Shown here one piece after another: positions 11,497 to 24,014 of a stretch of DNA of 64,000 bases. Made by a program: the position numbers and the translations under genes. Under the pieces are notes generated by a model that saw only the letters and a program-made list of their open reading frames with translations, ran no database searches and was not told where the DNA came from. This stretch comes from Oscheius tipulae (lineage: Eukaryota > Nematoda > Chromadorea > Rhabditida > Rhabditidae), in the NCBI GenBank assembly GCA_037178975.1, contig JASJZH010000005.1, forward strand, positions 6,634,001 to 6,698,000, written 5' to 3'. Each line of letters begins with the position of its first letter. Within the stretch, counting starts at the first letter, position 1.

Positions 11497-13364
11497 TCTG
11501 CCACCTTGCCATCAAAATTTCAATGCTCTACGCATAATCCCTCTCTCTCTTCATTTGTACATAAGCCTAATGAAGCATTTCCTACTTTGCCTTTTCTAGC
11601 ATCATCCAATAGCCCCTCATATTTGTATGAACGTGTGACAGCTGTGCTCATTCTACTCCCACATTTTTCACATTCCCTCCTCTTTTCTGTATCGACTTCC
11701 ACCCATTGCGGCTATTTTTGACAAAGAGGCAGATGTCATTTCTGGCTCGTGCTTCTTCTCTCTCCGCCTTCGAACAGAAAACATATTTCACAATCTGACC
11801 ATGATTGGAAAGTTGTTGAAACTGACTACAACGTTGGCGACCATGGTTACGCTGGAAGCATTGGTGGTATTCCTTCTCCTAATCAATTAGGAGTCACTTG
11901 CGATCTTTTGATCTTGTTGTCTCCCTCTCGTCAACAGCATGTTTTCCTCATACAAAAAGTACACACGTCTCCTCGCTCTTCTTTTCTCTTTATCATGTGT
12001 TGTTTACGCGTCGAACGCGGTCGATTGGCCTCGAAAACAATGCTAATGTTTACCCGACGACCTTCTCATCCAATCGATAATGGCGTTTGTTGCATGTCAA
12101 AGCTCTCCGCCCTCTTCTTGGCCTCTGATACTAGTCATTAACTTTGTCTCTCGACCTTTCTTCTGCCTTCTAGTCTCTGTACAATTTCTGGCTTCGTCTT
12201 GTACTGACGCCCAGCCACTAACACTTTCCATCAGTGTCAAAGACCCACAAATTCAAAAACCGGTTGCGTTCCCGCGACCAGGGCACCCAATTATTTATTG
12301 GTTGTTAGTGTTGTCCGACGGGTAAACAGAGCTTTTTTAGACCTAATCCCAATCTAATTCTGTCTGCACTTTCCAGTAAATTCTGTTCAGAAAACAGAAT
12401 GGTATTTGACAGAGAGGGGAACACCATCAATATTTTCCGGTGCCCCTGCTCTTGAACTTTCCACTCGATGTACTTGAAAGACACCTGTCAAGTTGTTGCC
12501 TTTGACTGTATGTTTTCTCTTTTCGCCGTCGAGAAAACGGGACCCTCTAGTTAAATCACGGTCCTACCATTATCATCAGTCCCTTACAGTCGCAATGATT
12601 CCCCATTCTCGACAATAGGTTTTAGTTGCAAGGTAATAAACGACATCAACTGATGGTTCTAAGTCAAGTAATGGAACGGACCGTTTAAAGAGTGCCGTCC
12701 TGTACTTGTTCTGCCACCGATCCCTCTTCTGCACTCTGTCCAGTTTCTCCTGTGCTGTTTTACTTGCTCTGTTGCCTCGTAGTATCTCTCCCTCATAATC
12801 TACCATTGTTAACCAGCTCTGTAAACCTGTTTCTAACAAAAAGTGCTAGAACGAAGACAGCTCCGAAGCTAACTTGCCATTTAGTCTTTGGCAGGATTCA
12901 ACTTTTCAATTTTCCTTGATTCTGATTACTTCGGATAAGCATGTCTACCAAAAAATTGAACGCTATTTGGGGTTGTTCAAAAGCGTCTCTGTCCTGTTCT
13001 TTGAACTCGGCCTCCTTGACTTTCTCCCCTGTATTCTAAATCTCAATGCAAAAGTACACTTGAACAAGTAATGCTCCGTCTGGTACGGAATTTCTCAACA
13101 CTGGCGTTACATGCCTATTACATGCATCATATTCTTGTGACTCATCTCTCGTCAGGAGGCAGTACAGCCTGCCCTCCGTATGTGTGTACACAAGACAGCA
13201 TGTATATACAGGCCCATCTGTCAACTCGTCTTTTGTCCAGTAGTCTTACCCTCCAATCGATTTCTTTTTGCCGTACTCGGTAGATACTTAAATCCAGGCA
13301 ATGCGACGCGTAAAACTGTTTTCTCTTTCTTTTCGTCGATTTTGTTCCAACACAGAATTCAGAA
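11497..13364. other. Long spacer between PMP3 copies B and C
   Basis: About 1.9 kb. A 130-codon frame at 11749-12141 and several shorter ones have no domain, no splice support and low-complexity content, so I do not call them. No repeat or RNA gene was recognised. Confidence 0.45.
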
Positions 13365-13575
13365 ATGGCTCTGACCTGCTCCGACATCATTAAATTCATC
13401 TTCGCCGTCATCTTCCCGGTAAATAACCTAACAGAATCTATAGAAACAATTTCAGCCGCTCGGAGTTTTCCTCGAGAAGGGTTGCACCTACCACTTGGCC
13501 ATCAACATTCTGTTGACTATCCTCGGCTACATTCCCGGCATCATCCACGCCTGCTACGTCATTTTGGCCTACTAA
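13365..13575 (+). CDS. PMP3/UPF0057 small membrane proteolipid, copy C
   Basis: Two exons with the same intron position as copies A and B encode 57 residues: MALTCSDIIKFIFAVIFP, then PLGVFLEKGCTYHLAINI, ending HACYVILAY. It has diverged more from A and B (IIKFIFAV in helix 1, TYH in the loop), so it is the older branch. The intron is short (about 37 bases). The second helix, ILLTILGYIPGIIHACY, is nearly invariant among the three. Confidence 0.91.
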
Positions 13576-13659
13576 AACGGGCACTTCCGCAAATTGTATC
13601 TCGCTGCATAATAATAAACATTGCCTGAACCATAACTCTTTATATACTGTCAAAAATAT

Positions 13660-15121
13660 TTATGCGGATGAGCACGAGTTCGACAGCTTTTCATCTGAGA
13701 AAGCAGTCGTCTCCTTCTTCTCCTCCCAAATGACTCCGGGCCAAATGGTCGTGAACGATCCGGGATCGGGTTTCTGGCTCATCACCTCGTCCAAGATCTG
13801 CTTCGGCTCCAGATAGTACTGGAATGTTTTAAAGTGGAGGCAAGAAGAAGAAAAGATACCTCAGTGGAGCCCATGTGATAGGTTCCCCAATGAATTCCGA
13901 GCGAACGTTTGGACTTGACGAGTTCGTGGATTTGGACAGCTTCTTTCGGGTCGATGTGCTGGTTCTTCATGAACCATCCGAACATTTTTGTTCGACTACC
14001 AATGAAAAAAACAAACCTCGGAGCATAGGCACCAATGGGAATGGCTGCCAGATCGAACGGGCCGAATTTCTCGCCAATTTTCCGAAATTCATCGTCGCAG
14101 AAGCCCGTGTCGCCGGTATAGAAGAATTTCTTCGTCGGTCCCATGACAGACCAGCCTGACCAGAGTCTCTAAACCTACTTTTCACTAAGGACTCGAGAAT
14201 AAAACGAACATGATTTCGATCAAATGCTCCTCTTTGACCCCAATGCTGCGCGGGAAGACACCAGATCGTGAACTGGCGGTCGTCGACCTCAATCGTCTCG
14301 TGGTCTCCCCAGTTCAGTTCGGAAATCTTCGTCTTGATGCCGGCCTTCTCCATCCAGGTTTTCATTTTGAGCGGGACGAACCAGTGCATTGACGGATTCC
14401 GTCTTAAATGAGTATTTTTTAGAACCAAGAACACTGGGACCTTACTGTGAAATGGTCTTGACAGAAGCCTCGTCTAGATGATCATAGTGGTCATGAGAAA
14501 TTACGGCAAAGTCTATCTAAAGACTACTGGTTTCTGAAGTATCCACATGAATTCTACCCTTGGAAGATGCTCAATCTCCATTGGAGGCGGTCTGTAGCGA
14601 GCTGGACCGGCAAAACCCATCGGCGAGGCTCTGGCTGCCCAGACTGGATCGGTCAGGAAGCTGAAAATCCGTTTCAGAAACAAAAATGGAGGAAAACCAA
14701 CTTTGCACCTTCCATGTGCACAAGAACAGTGGCATGACCAAGCCATGTCGCATAAAACGACGATTTGGATTCGAATTTGGTCAGTTGATGAATGGGAATC
14801 GTTTTATCGAGTGTCTAAAATTATAAGCAAAAAGAGTGAGAGATTCACCTTCTGATCCGGGACATCCTCTTGATTCGTCTCGGTCCACATCATTTTAAAG
14901 ATATCGGAAAATCTGGGGAGTCCTGTAAAGTTCTTGAAGGAGGGCGGGTTCTCGAACCAGAGCGAGCAGAATCGAGAACGAAGCTGTTTGGGGAGAGCGA
15001 AGCCGTCCGCTCCAAATTCAGAGGCAAGAGATTCCTCAAAAATGTCTATTTTTGAAACTGAGACAAAGAACATACCTTTTCTGGACGCGTTTTTGTCATT
15101 TTTGGTGAGACTGAATGACAA
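13660..15121 (-). CDS. nape: N-acyl-phosphatidylethanolamine phospholipase D (NAPE-PLD)
   Basis: Zinc metallo-beta-lactamase-fold enzyme that releases N-acylethanolamines from NAPE. Around seven exons read leftward. Recognisable blocks in order: [47 protein letters not shown] (the HxHxDH zinc motif), [73 protein letters not shown] and [18 protein letters not shown]. These match the mammalian and nematode NAPE-PLDs nearly block for block. The C-terminus ends LSNSCSSA. A 30-base stretch near 15075-15046 is flanked by gt...ag but stays in frame, so it may be an intron or coding. Nematodes have two paralogues (nape-1, nape-2); which one this is was not resolved. Confidence 0.92.
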
Positions 15122-15505
15122 ACTCCGTATGTGTTAGTTCAATTTTTTATCACTTTGTGCTTTGTGCTCGGACCGCGATTATGCATCGGCCAAATACGCT
15201 AGAAAATGTTTCGAAATGCGAAGATAAGGTTGTACTAGCCATTTAAAGAGGAGAAGATCTCCGAGCAACTACTTCGATCTAGACATGTTAGCAGGATTAT
15301 TCAGCACCAACAAGTAACAAAAAGTCATCTCGAATCAGAAAAATTTATACACAAAAAGAAACAAATGTTGTAAAATCACGACAGCGGGGGATTACAGTTA
15401 CCGGTAGCACATTATAGGGACTATTTGGGGAAGAGATTAGAGACATACCCGGATTAGGAATCGCTTTTTTTTTATAAAAAAAAAAAAAAAAAAAAGGGAG
15501 AAGGT
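15122..15505. other. Spacer with an A20 tract
   Basis: Between the NAPE-PLD start and the UBE3C stop. It carries a run of about 20 A at 15476-15495 preceded by T9, and otherwise nothing recognisable. Confidence 0.5.
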
Positions 15506-18500
15506 TTAGGCGAGTTCGAAGCCGGCTCCGGCATGAATCGCGTAGCTGATCTTCGCCTTGAGAGTCTCGGTCGAATCGTAGACTGGTAACTTGAGCAGAT
15601 TCATGCATGTGGCTGACGTCGGGAGGAGCTCGTTGTTGTAGTGGAGTTGGACGGCAATATTCGGGGAGAGACAGCGGAAGCCAGCGATTGGAGGACGAGG
15701 GCACCCCGTGATGAACCTGAAGAAGGATTCTCAATTAGAAATGAGTTTTCAACGTGTTCAGCAAATCTTCTGGCTACTACCCTATCAGAGAACTTACAGC
15801 ATATCTTTCACTGTACTGTTCCTTTTTTCTCTAGAAAACAAGAACCTACTTCAGAAGAGCAGCTTTGTCCTGATTGGACATCTGGCCAACGACAGTCCAG
15901 AACCAGCGCATGTATCTCTTGCTGTCGACTCCCTCACACGGATAGACGACCGTGTTCTTCTTCATGTCCTCCACGTCTATGTCGGCATCCACGCCGCTCA
16001 CGATGACCTGCATTTCCGCCGGATCGAACATTCCCAGCCATACGGGCTCAATGACATCGCTGACTCCGGCCCGCATCGCGTCTACCATGGGGGAAATCTG
16101 GAAATTAGACGATTTTATAGGTTAATAGTAGCATTTTTAGAGCGATGTATAGACAAGATTGGTTCCGACCTCCCTTTCCAACCAAAGTCAAAAAATAGAA
16201 CGTGCCCGCTGTTTGAGATGGTAGTTGACATACAGCTGGATGTATTCGCGAAGATTGGCTCTTGTAACCGGGATGTCTTTCCCTCCTCCTTTGAGCTCAA
16301 TCATATCCAGCTGGCCGACGGTATCGATGAGGACACTGAAGTCGAGGCCGAGCTGTGAGAGCTCCTCTTCTGAATAGCTCAATAGGTCCCGGAGATGTCT
16401 AAGTATTGGGATTACAAAGTAAAAATGTCGAGACTCACTTGTATACATTCGGATCGTAGGACTTCATCTGTTCCAGGTCGATATTAGTGATTCGAAAGCC
16501 GAGGAGCTGGACGAGAAAGAAGTCTGCGAAACGGACGTCGAGCATCATCCCTTCAAAGATGAGCTTGGCCAGCATACGTCCGAGGAAATGGTAGTGCTGG
16601 GAATAGGAATCGGAGTATACTGCCGAGGCGATAGGGTTTGGGTAGAGGAGTCCGTCGTGGGTGTAGGTAAAAAGACCACGTTCCGGATCCAGACCAGCCT
16701 TTAGGAGCTCAGAGAGGAATTCTCTGGAATTTTGGGATTTTCGGAATGAAAAAGAATGCGATACCTAAAGATACCTCCTCCATCCACGCCTTGTTCATCG
16801 GCTCCGGCCCAATTGACCATTCGGACCCTTATCGGAGCTCTGAGATTTGGGGCCTCGCCGGGCGAGAGACTGACGAAACTGTCTTCGTAGAGATGCTGTC
16901 GACGAACGGTAACACTGACGCCGTAGCCCCGATGGCCGAATCTCTCTCCGCCACCGTACTTGAATCGCTGGTTTTCCATAAGATCTTGGAAGATCTGATC
17001 ATTGTTTCTATGAGGAAAAAACATGGAAAAATAGCATACTTTTAAACGCTTGTCGAAGAGGAGAAGGAAGGGAACCGAGCGGATGATGCTGATGTTGCGG
17101 AGGTCCGAAGTTGTCGGCTTTTTCTGAAAGACAATATGGCTTAACTATTTGAAACTATCTGTCATTCTTTCAAGTTTTAGAAGTTGGCCTTGTTTCAATT
17201 TGTCTCTAAAAGGAAGAAAATGTAAAGCACACACCTTATGCTCGTCGTAGGTCATCTCCGCGTCCGAATCACTGTCGCTGTCTTGCGAGACCATCTTATC
17301 CTCTTCGGCCAGATATTCGATAAAGCTGAAGGGCTGGTAGCTCGCCACGTCTCCGTAGGTCCTGCTTCTTGGAGCATAGCTGGCCCGGCTGATGACGATC
17401 TGATTATTTTATTAGAAAAACGGATAGGAAATTAAAAGCACCTGTCGACCATGGTCCGTCCAGAACCCATCCGGGAGGAACTTGACACGGTTATTTTTGC
17501 GATGAACCGTCTGGAGGGTTTTGACGAGCTGGTCATAAACTGCACTCCAGACCTCCTCGTCCGCTTTCCGCTGCTCCGTCGGCAAATTGGAAGTCCAGAA
17601 GTTGTCCGGGAAGGCGAGATCGATCAGTCCGAGAGCCAAATCTCTGAGAAGGAATTGATTACGAAGGTTTGAAGATAACTGCATTGTACAAGGACACACA
17701 AGGTAACGGAACATGCTTACCTGATGAGACGAGTAGAGCTAACGATCGTTGTGAGTGCGTCGACTACACGTCCTCCTTCGGCGAAATCCTCATCGAAAGT
17801 CGACTCGACAAAGGCGCAGACGAGTTTGGAAAGCAGGACAAGCGATGGAATGAACTCGGTTCGCTGTTTGTTCTCGAGGGAATGTCCTAAACTGAGTGTT
17901 TTTGGTTTACAAACGAGTACAGACCTTGACAGAGCTCCTTCACGTAGAGGATTTCGGTTGTTTTCCGACTGAAGGCACTGATCTGGACAGTTTTCATCGT
18001 TGTAACGAAGGAGTAAAGCCGCTCCATGAAGAGGCTAGTGGAAGACATGACATGGAGAAAATTGGCTGGACCGATCGAGCCGAATCGGGTGATGGCTTCG
18101 AGATCGGCTTCGGTGGAGGCGCAGTTCACTAAAATAGGCAATAGTTACAAAGTGTCAAACAAGTTCAGCTTCAAATAGAGAAAAAAAGAAGTCTGAAACC
18201 CACCAGCTTCTGTGAAGAGTTGAGCAAAGCGACTGCCGTGGATGAAGAGGCGAAGATGCTCCAGCATCTCGTTGTCAATCTTCTCCAAGGCGCTCTTTTC
18301 GTTGATGATCCAGTCGGGGATACAAGCAGAGAGACATCTCAACGTTGGAAGGGCATCTGAGAGGGGGAGATCCTTGGCTGGAGAGAGGAGAATGACGAGT
18401 AGATGGCATCGGAGAAGAGCAGCATTCTTTGTAGAGACCTCGATTGTGGGAAGGATGCTGAGGAGACTGGAGAGGGACCTGGAAATTTACATTTCTATTT

Positions 18501-20324
18501 CGCGTTGCTTACAATTTGCTACTTGAAGAGAAAAAACTCACACTTGCTGTATTTGCCGGGCGACGAAGGGCAGACAAGCTGCAAACATCAGGTGGACATC
18601 GTCGTGATTCAGCAATACAGAAACCATATGCTTCATATGCTCTTGAAACTGGCTTAAGAGGCTCATTTTAGAGGCGAACATGTATGAGCAACTCACTCTG
18701 AATCCTGTTTTTCGACGGGAGCGATAAGATCCTGATGAAGAGCATCCACGCGCGGAGGAAGACTGTTCTGGACGCCATGGAGACCATTTTCGGGCAGAGA
18801 GGCCTGGATGAGACGAATGGCGCCCTCGTACCAGCCGCGTTGAGTGAGATACGAGAGATCCTTCTTGCTGCAGAACCATTCCATAAAGCGGAGAGAGCTG
18901 TAAATGGCAAGAATTGGTCTGGTTTTGTGAAGGAATCTGCGAACATGGTAAAATATAATCAGAAGTTAGAACAATGGGGTATTATCCCAGTTGATCACCG
19001 TGATGGCACCGTTTTGCTTCGAACATCCACTGAAGAAAAAGCTTACCTGACGGGAAGGGCGCGTAGATTTTTGAGGTCTTCGAGGCAGGTGTATTGGACG
19101 ATCTTTAAGGAGAGAAGCAGCCTCGTTCCTTCGGGCAGGAAGCCAATTCCGTGTTCCTCTGCCGCTCTTCCCAGAGATCCAGCCAGCGCGTCGAGTCGTT
19201 TTGGATCTCCTGGGGCTCCGAATCTATAAAAGACGTTCAGACGATGGGCTTGCCCGACGAGGATCTGCAATTTGAATGTGGAATTAAAAGAATCGTCTAA
19301 AACAAAACTACATTTCAGTAGACAGTACGAGTTTTTTTTCAAGCTCAAGAATAGGAAAAAGCAGCAAACCTTCGGATCGTATCCCTGCGTCTTCACGACC
19401 TCATCAAAGCGTCTCCTGATGTCCTTGGCGCATTCTTGTCGGCCGTGCTGATTCCTGTAGAAGCGCTGGATCGTTTTGGCCGCATTCTGTTTCCTGGTGT
19501 CGTGTGCCCTTGCTACTCGCTCGGCTTCCATCTGCTGCATCCAGATGTCCCGTTCGTTCTGGAAACTTATAATTTATGGAAGAAAAACAATAAAAAATGG
19601 TCTCTCCCTGGTGGAGCTATTCTATGAGTTTGGCAGCAACATCTTTCCAACTATTGATTCCAAAAGCTTTTATTACTATCAATAAGGAAGAGTCTTTCTT
19701 TACTAATGCGCAGTGGTGTCCGTCCGTCTTGGCGTCTGCACAATTGCATGTCAACACTAATGCCCAGAAACTTTGATTAGTCATTTCACGTCAAGCGACA
19801 AGGTGAAGAGTCAACTGTGGGGACAACTTTTTGTTACCAGGGAGGTGGCGAAGCCGCCTGTTATCAATTCTAAGCCAAGACTAAACGGGCTGCAAAACTG
19901 CCGTCGACAACTAGTTGTGTTACAAGACAAGTGTTAGCTGCTTGTTGACAGGTTAGACATTGGTGATTCCAGCTTTTGCTTCTTTACTTGGGTACGAGCA
20001 AATATTAAACGCCATCTTGTCTTTAGCTGCACACCAACTCGTATTTTTCAAATCAAATTTTTTGCTCACGTCGTGCTGATTCACACTGCAACCAGGGAAC
20101 GCAATACCGGCCTGGCCAAACCTGGACGACGCGAGCATTTTGGACAAGTTTGCTGCAACCTTGAGGCTTCGTCGAGTGAGCCCATTCGAGCTGCTCATAC
20201 ATTTGCTTCTATGACAGTCCGGCCAAAAATTGTCAAAAAAAGGATAACTAACCAGTGAATTGAACATCGCCTCCTGATTGCGGTTACGCGACAATTTGCC
20301 ATCGAAAAATGTCAAATTGAACAT
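15506..20324 (-). CDS. ube3c: HECT-type E3 ubiquitin ligase, UBE3C/Hul5 family
   Basis: Proteasome-associated E3 that extends ubiquitin chains. The gene is long and multi-exonic. Near the N-terminus is an IQ-like helix (RKQNAAKTIQRFYRNQ). The C-terminal HECT domain is complete: VSVTVRRQHLYEDSF.SLSP, GADEQGVDGGGIFREF, GLLYPNP, YHFLGRMLAKLIFEG, LDMIELKGGGKDIPVT, WLGMFDPAEMQVIVSG, PRPPIAGF, and LPTSATCMNLLKLP with the catalytic cysteine, ending GAGFELA. The GGGKDIPVT and YEDSF..LSP blocks point to UBE3C rather than UBE3B. The start at 20324 (MFNLTFFDGKL...) directly follows a cttttcag acceptor and resembles the UBE3C N-terminus. It joins, in phase 0, an exon starting NERDIWMQQMEAE near 19569 across an intron of about 690 bases; this first junction is the weakest part of the model. 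Confidence 0.85.
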
Positions 20325-20990
20325 TTTTGACTCTGAAAAGATCTGTAAACATGAGCAAAAGACAGAGATAAGCTATTGATAAAACAACTGGAAAATAAGA
20401 GTGCAAGGAATAAAAGACATTTATTTCAGACAATTTTCAAATAACGAATACATAAAAGAAATTTGTCGTTGACGACGTGGATCGACTGCAGGAGGGGTGA
20501 ATAAAATTTTGAATTTGGTGGAATTGTTCTGGGATAATCGGTGGCGTAAAACGCAACATATTATCGCCACGGGACCTTTTAAAATGAATGCCCGCACACA
20601 GGATTGTCGAATAAAATTCTACAAGCAACCTGCCTATATTCACATCACTGACTCCTTCCTCGCTCATTTTTGCCTACTTACTTACTTGTCTAGTTGTTCG
20701 TGCTCTGAAAACCTGTGTAGAAGACATTAGAAGCGTAGTGCATAGCGTAGAACTACCTCTTCTTTTTCTCAATTGTCGTATGCAAAGTGAGTTTAGTAGA
20801 TAGATCAGCGTTTCTCCCGAAGTCTTTTATTCTCCCACTTTTGATCGAATCATCCTTGAAGAATTTGTCCAGCGACGTAACTCTGCGTACTTGCCGAATT
20901 TTGACGAAGCGATATTCACGCTCTTTCTAATCTTCTCTTCCTTTTGCTATCATTGAACCTGATTTATAAAGTTTTTCAGAGTCCGTCGAG
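20325..20990. other. Shared upstream region of UBE3C (-) and WDR74 (+)
   Basis: Head-to-head arrangement with 666 bp between start codons, so both promoters lie here. A frame at 20497-20730 lacks support. A gtttttcag acceptor ends about 11 bases before the WDR74 ATG and looks like a trans-splice site. Confidence 0.55.
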
Positions 20991-22594
20991 ATGGACTGCT
21001 ACGTGGGGGCGGCCACTGGAGCACTGAAAAGTAAGAGTCTTGTTCACTCCCTTTCAAACGATCTTGTTTCAGGCATTTTGCTGAAAGACAACTCGTTCTT
21101 CAATGTGAAGCGAGTGAAGGATCTCGTGCCGAAGAATGACGAGATTACGGCCATGATCTGGGCCGATGAGGAGCAGACGGAACTCTTGACGGCGCAACTT
21201 GATCGTCAGCTAAAAATTCTCGATTGTGCCGAATCGGCACAGTCCACTATGTTCACAATCGAGGGAGGGGACGGTCCTGTCAAGGGAATTCATCTTGCCC
21301 CAACGTGAGTCTTTGTTGTATCTGTTTCTATGAAATCTTTACAGTGAACGGATAGTGACGTGTGTCGAGTCAGGAGCCGTAAAAATTTGGTCAAAGAAGG
21401 GTAAGGAACAAGGTCACTGGAGCGTAGGAGAAGGCATCACTTCCATGCAGGGTTTGTTGTTTTTTTGGAATCGAACTATAAAGAAATAATTTAGGTAGCA
21501 ACGAGAAAAATCTTCTGGCAACTGGTGGCCGTAAAAATCTTGTCAAGACGTGGGACATCGAGACAGGAAAACAGATCTGGAGCGCAAAAAATGTCAGTAT
21601 TCTCTTACTGTACCTATTCAAAATGCACTTTAGGTGCCGCTGGACATGCTCCAGCTGGAAGTTCCCATCATGATCACGGACTTGCGCTTTGTCGATGACG
21701 GAAATCAGATAATCGAGGCCACGAAGCTGCACGAGATGCGTCTCTACGATCCCCGGGCCCAGCGCCGTCCAGTCAAGAAAATTCCTTTCATGGATTCGCC
21801 CGTTACGACCGTCTCCACCTGCTATCGACCTTTCCATATTGTGGCTGCCAATGCCGTCGGCGAGATGGGACTCTTTGATATTCGCAGCAAAGGCATGACC
21901 TATCTTTTCCATAAAATTGGTTTTAGTTCATCCACTCTACAAGTACAAGGGACAGACGGGCTCAATTCGTTCCTTGGACGGACATCCGACAGCTCCATAC
22001 GTCGCGAGTTGCGGAATTGACCGTTTTGTGCGCGTTCACGACATGGAGTCAAGAAAACTCATACACAAGATCTACTGCAAGACGCGGATGAATAAAATCC
22101 TGATCAGAAAAGATCTGTCGATTTTGAAAAAGGTCAAGAAGGAGGAAGAGGACTGGGAACAACTCGAGGCTTGACTTTTTTGGCGGATTATTTTATAAAA
22201 ATTCTTCAGGACCTGGATAACAGCGACGACGAGGACGAGAGTGAAGTCGAGACAGCTAGCAGTACTACTGATGATGAGATCTGGGACGAGCTGAACAATG
22301 GAAAAAATAAGAGCAGAAAACGGAAGGATTCAGACGAAGAAGTAGCCCCAGAACCGGCCAAAAAGACCAAACAGGCTCCTCTGAGGAAAAGAAAGGATTC
22401 CGAAGCCATGGATGAGGTAAAAAGTCATCTTTCTGCCACCAATTTCTGGATTCTAGATTTTCGAAGAGCCGTTGAAGAAATCGAAAAAGGAGAAGAAACA
22501 GCCAGAAATCAAGGAAGAGCCTCTGTCGGACGAAAAGGAAGACGAGCCGGTTCCGGCAAAGAAGCGTAAAGTCCAGAGGAAGAAGAAGAATTGA
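20991..22594 (+). CDS. wdr74: WD-repeat protein 74 (Nsa1 family, 60S ribosome biogenesis)
   Basis: Nucleolar WD40 protein acting in pre-60S maturation with NVL-type AAA ATPases. Eight exons start MDCYVGAATGALKS. Recognisable blades include LATGGRKNLVKTWDIETGKQIWSAKNVP, MITDLRFVDD, LHEMRLYDPRAQRRPVKK and GSIRSLDGHPTAPYVASCGIDRFVRVHDME, as in human WDR74. The tail is acidic, then strongly basic, ending KRKVQRKKKKN, a nucleolar-type signal. Two introns have no usable GT: 21893-21926 (AAAG/gcatga, 34 bases) and 22169-22209 (GAG/gcttga, 41 bases). The second contains no GT dinucleotide at all, and reading through either breaks the protein, so both must use GC donors. Confidence 0.93.
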
Positions 22595-22651
22595 AGAAGT
22601 TTGTTGACATTTTGTTGTTATCTGTTTTGTTATCCCGTCAAAAAAAGTTTA

Positions 22652-24014
22652 TTACACATCACTTGTCGAGTCTTTTTTCGGTAGTGTCGACTCGACAGAT
22701 ACCCGCTTCATTACAGCATCATAGGGGAAGATGATTAGAAGGAAACTGATGCAGATCAGAACCGTACCGCCGCCGAAACTCCAACTGGGCGAGACGGAAC
22801 GGAACACGATGTCAATTGCTAAAAAATATGTGGAAGTTTTGGAAGATAGATAACCTTACATGCATTGAGAGGGATCCCGATTAGCATTCCGACAGAAATG
22901 ACCAACGGATGCAGTTTGGCTATGCCAAAATTGATGGAGAAGTTGAATACTGAAACATTTCCGCTTTCTTTAGGTTAAGAACTCACGTAGAGACAGGAAG
23001 CCTGCTCCGACCAGTGGAATCCAGGGAATTCCGTCCCAAGAGACCAATTCGAGGCCGGTCAGAGGGAGAATCAGAGCTGGAGGCAGGTTCAAAATCAAGT
23101 TCAGAAGACCGAGACAGGTCATGAAGAGGGAAACTTGACCGTAATCGGCTGTCCCGACGATCTTTTTGAAGAAAACCTAAACTTTGTTTCACATCGGCAA
23201 GACGTTTCCAACGAATACGGAAGGCATGTTTTTACAACCGTAGCCGAGTAGTTAGATTTCTTATACACCAGACTAGATCTTTTTTTTTCGATCCCCGTCA
23301 TTTTAGTTAAAAAAGTCAAACCTTGTAAAAGGCGGCCGAAGTAGCCGACAATACAGCAAGCAGAACTCCGAGCCATTCAGCACTTCCAGTCCCATTGACT
23401 CCCATTGAAATGACAGCCACCCCGGCTACAGCGAAGACTACCGAGAGCAGTTTGAAGGGGATGAACTGGTCGTTGAGGATCCAGATCGAGAGCACATAGA
23501 CCTCAGCAGCATTGCAGGCCGAAATCGAGGTGGCAATGCTGGCCGAGACATGAACCAAAGCCTTGGCGTAGGTGTAATTGGCTCCGATCCAGAAGAGCAG
23601 AAAAGGAGTGACTTTGAAGAGAACGCTTAGCAGACAGAAGCCGCGGTCACCGAAGACCAGACTAGCTCGTCTAGAGGTATTGCTTTGGGAGAGATAGGGA
23701 CTGTCTGGGAGTGAAAGGTACAAAAACAATGAACTAACAAGCGTCAGAGAGTACTGTGATCGGCTGATAAAATAGTGAAAACAGTGACAGACTCACTTGT
23801 GGGCATCAGCCGCCTTCTCTCCTCGGATCTTCGAAGCCAAGAGGAAAATAGGATAGCATAGAATCATAAAGGCGGTGTTGAAATACATAAGGACGTAAGG
23901 GGCATTGAATCGGTCCTTGTTGATATGTAAAGCAATTTGAGCAAACTGCGTGTGCAGAGCCCATGTTATAGCTACGGAGAAGACGACCAGCACACTGACG
24001 AGAACCTGAAGCAT
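22652..24014 (-). CDS. Solute carrier family 35 member F3/F4-like transporter
   Basis: Multi-pass protein of the drug/metabolite transporter superfamily. Exons read leftward from MLQVLVSVLVVFSVAITWALHTQFAQIAL at 24014. Blocks such as WIGANYTYAKALVHVSASIATSISACNAAEVYVLSIWIL, VAGVAVISMG, SATSAAFYKV, VFFKKIVGTADYGQVSLF and FNFSINFGIAKLHPLVISVGMLIGIPLNA follow the layout of SLC35F3/F4 (a thiamine-transport association is reported for human SLC35F3). About ten helices are present, and the stop is at 22652. The frame is open upstream of the chosen ATG without another ATG, so a further 5' exon is possible. The substrate cannot be predicted from sequence. Confidence 0.78.

Noticed and set aside
11749-12141. 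130-codon frame between PMP3 genes B and C
   Set aside because: Low-complexity, no signal peptide or domain, and no splice partner.
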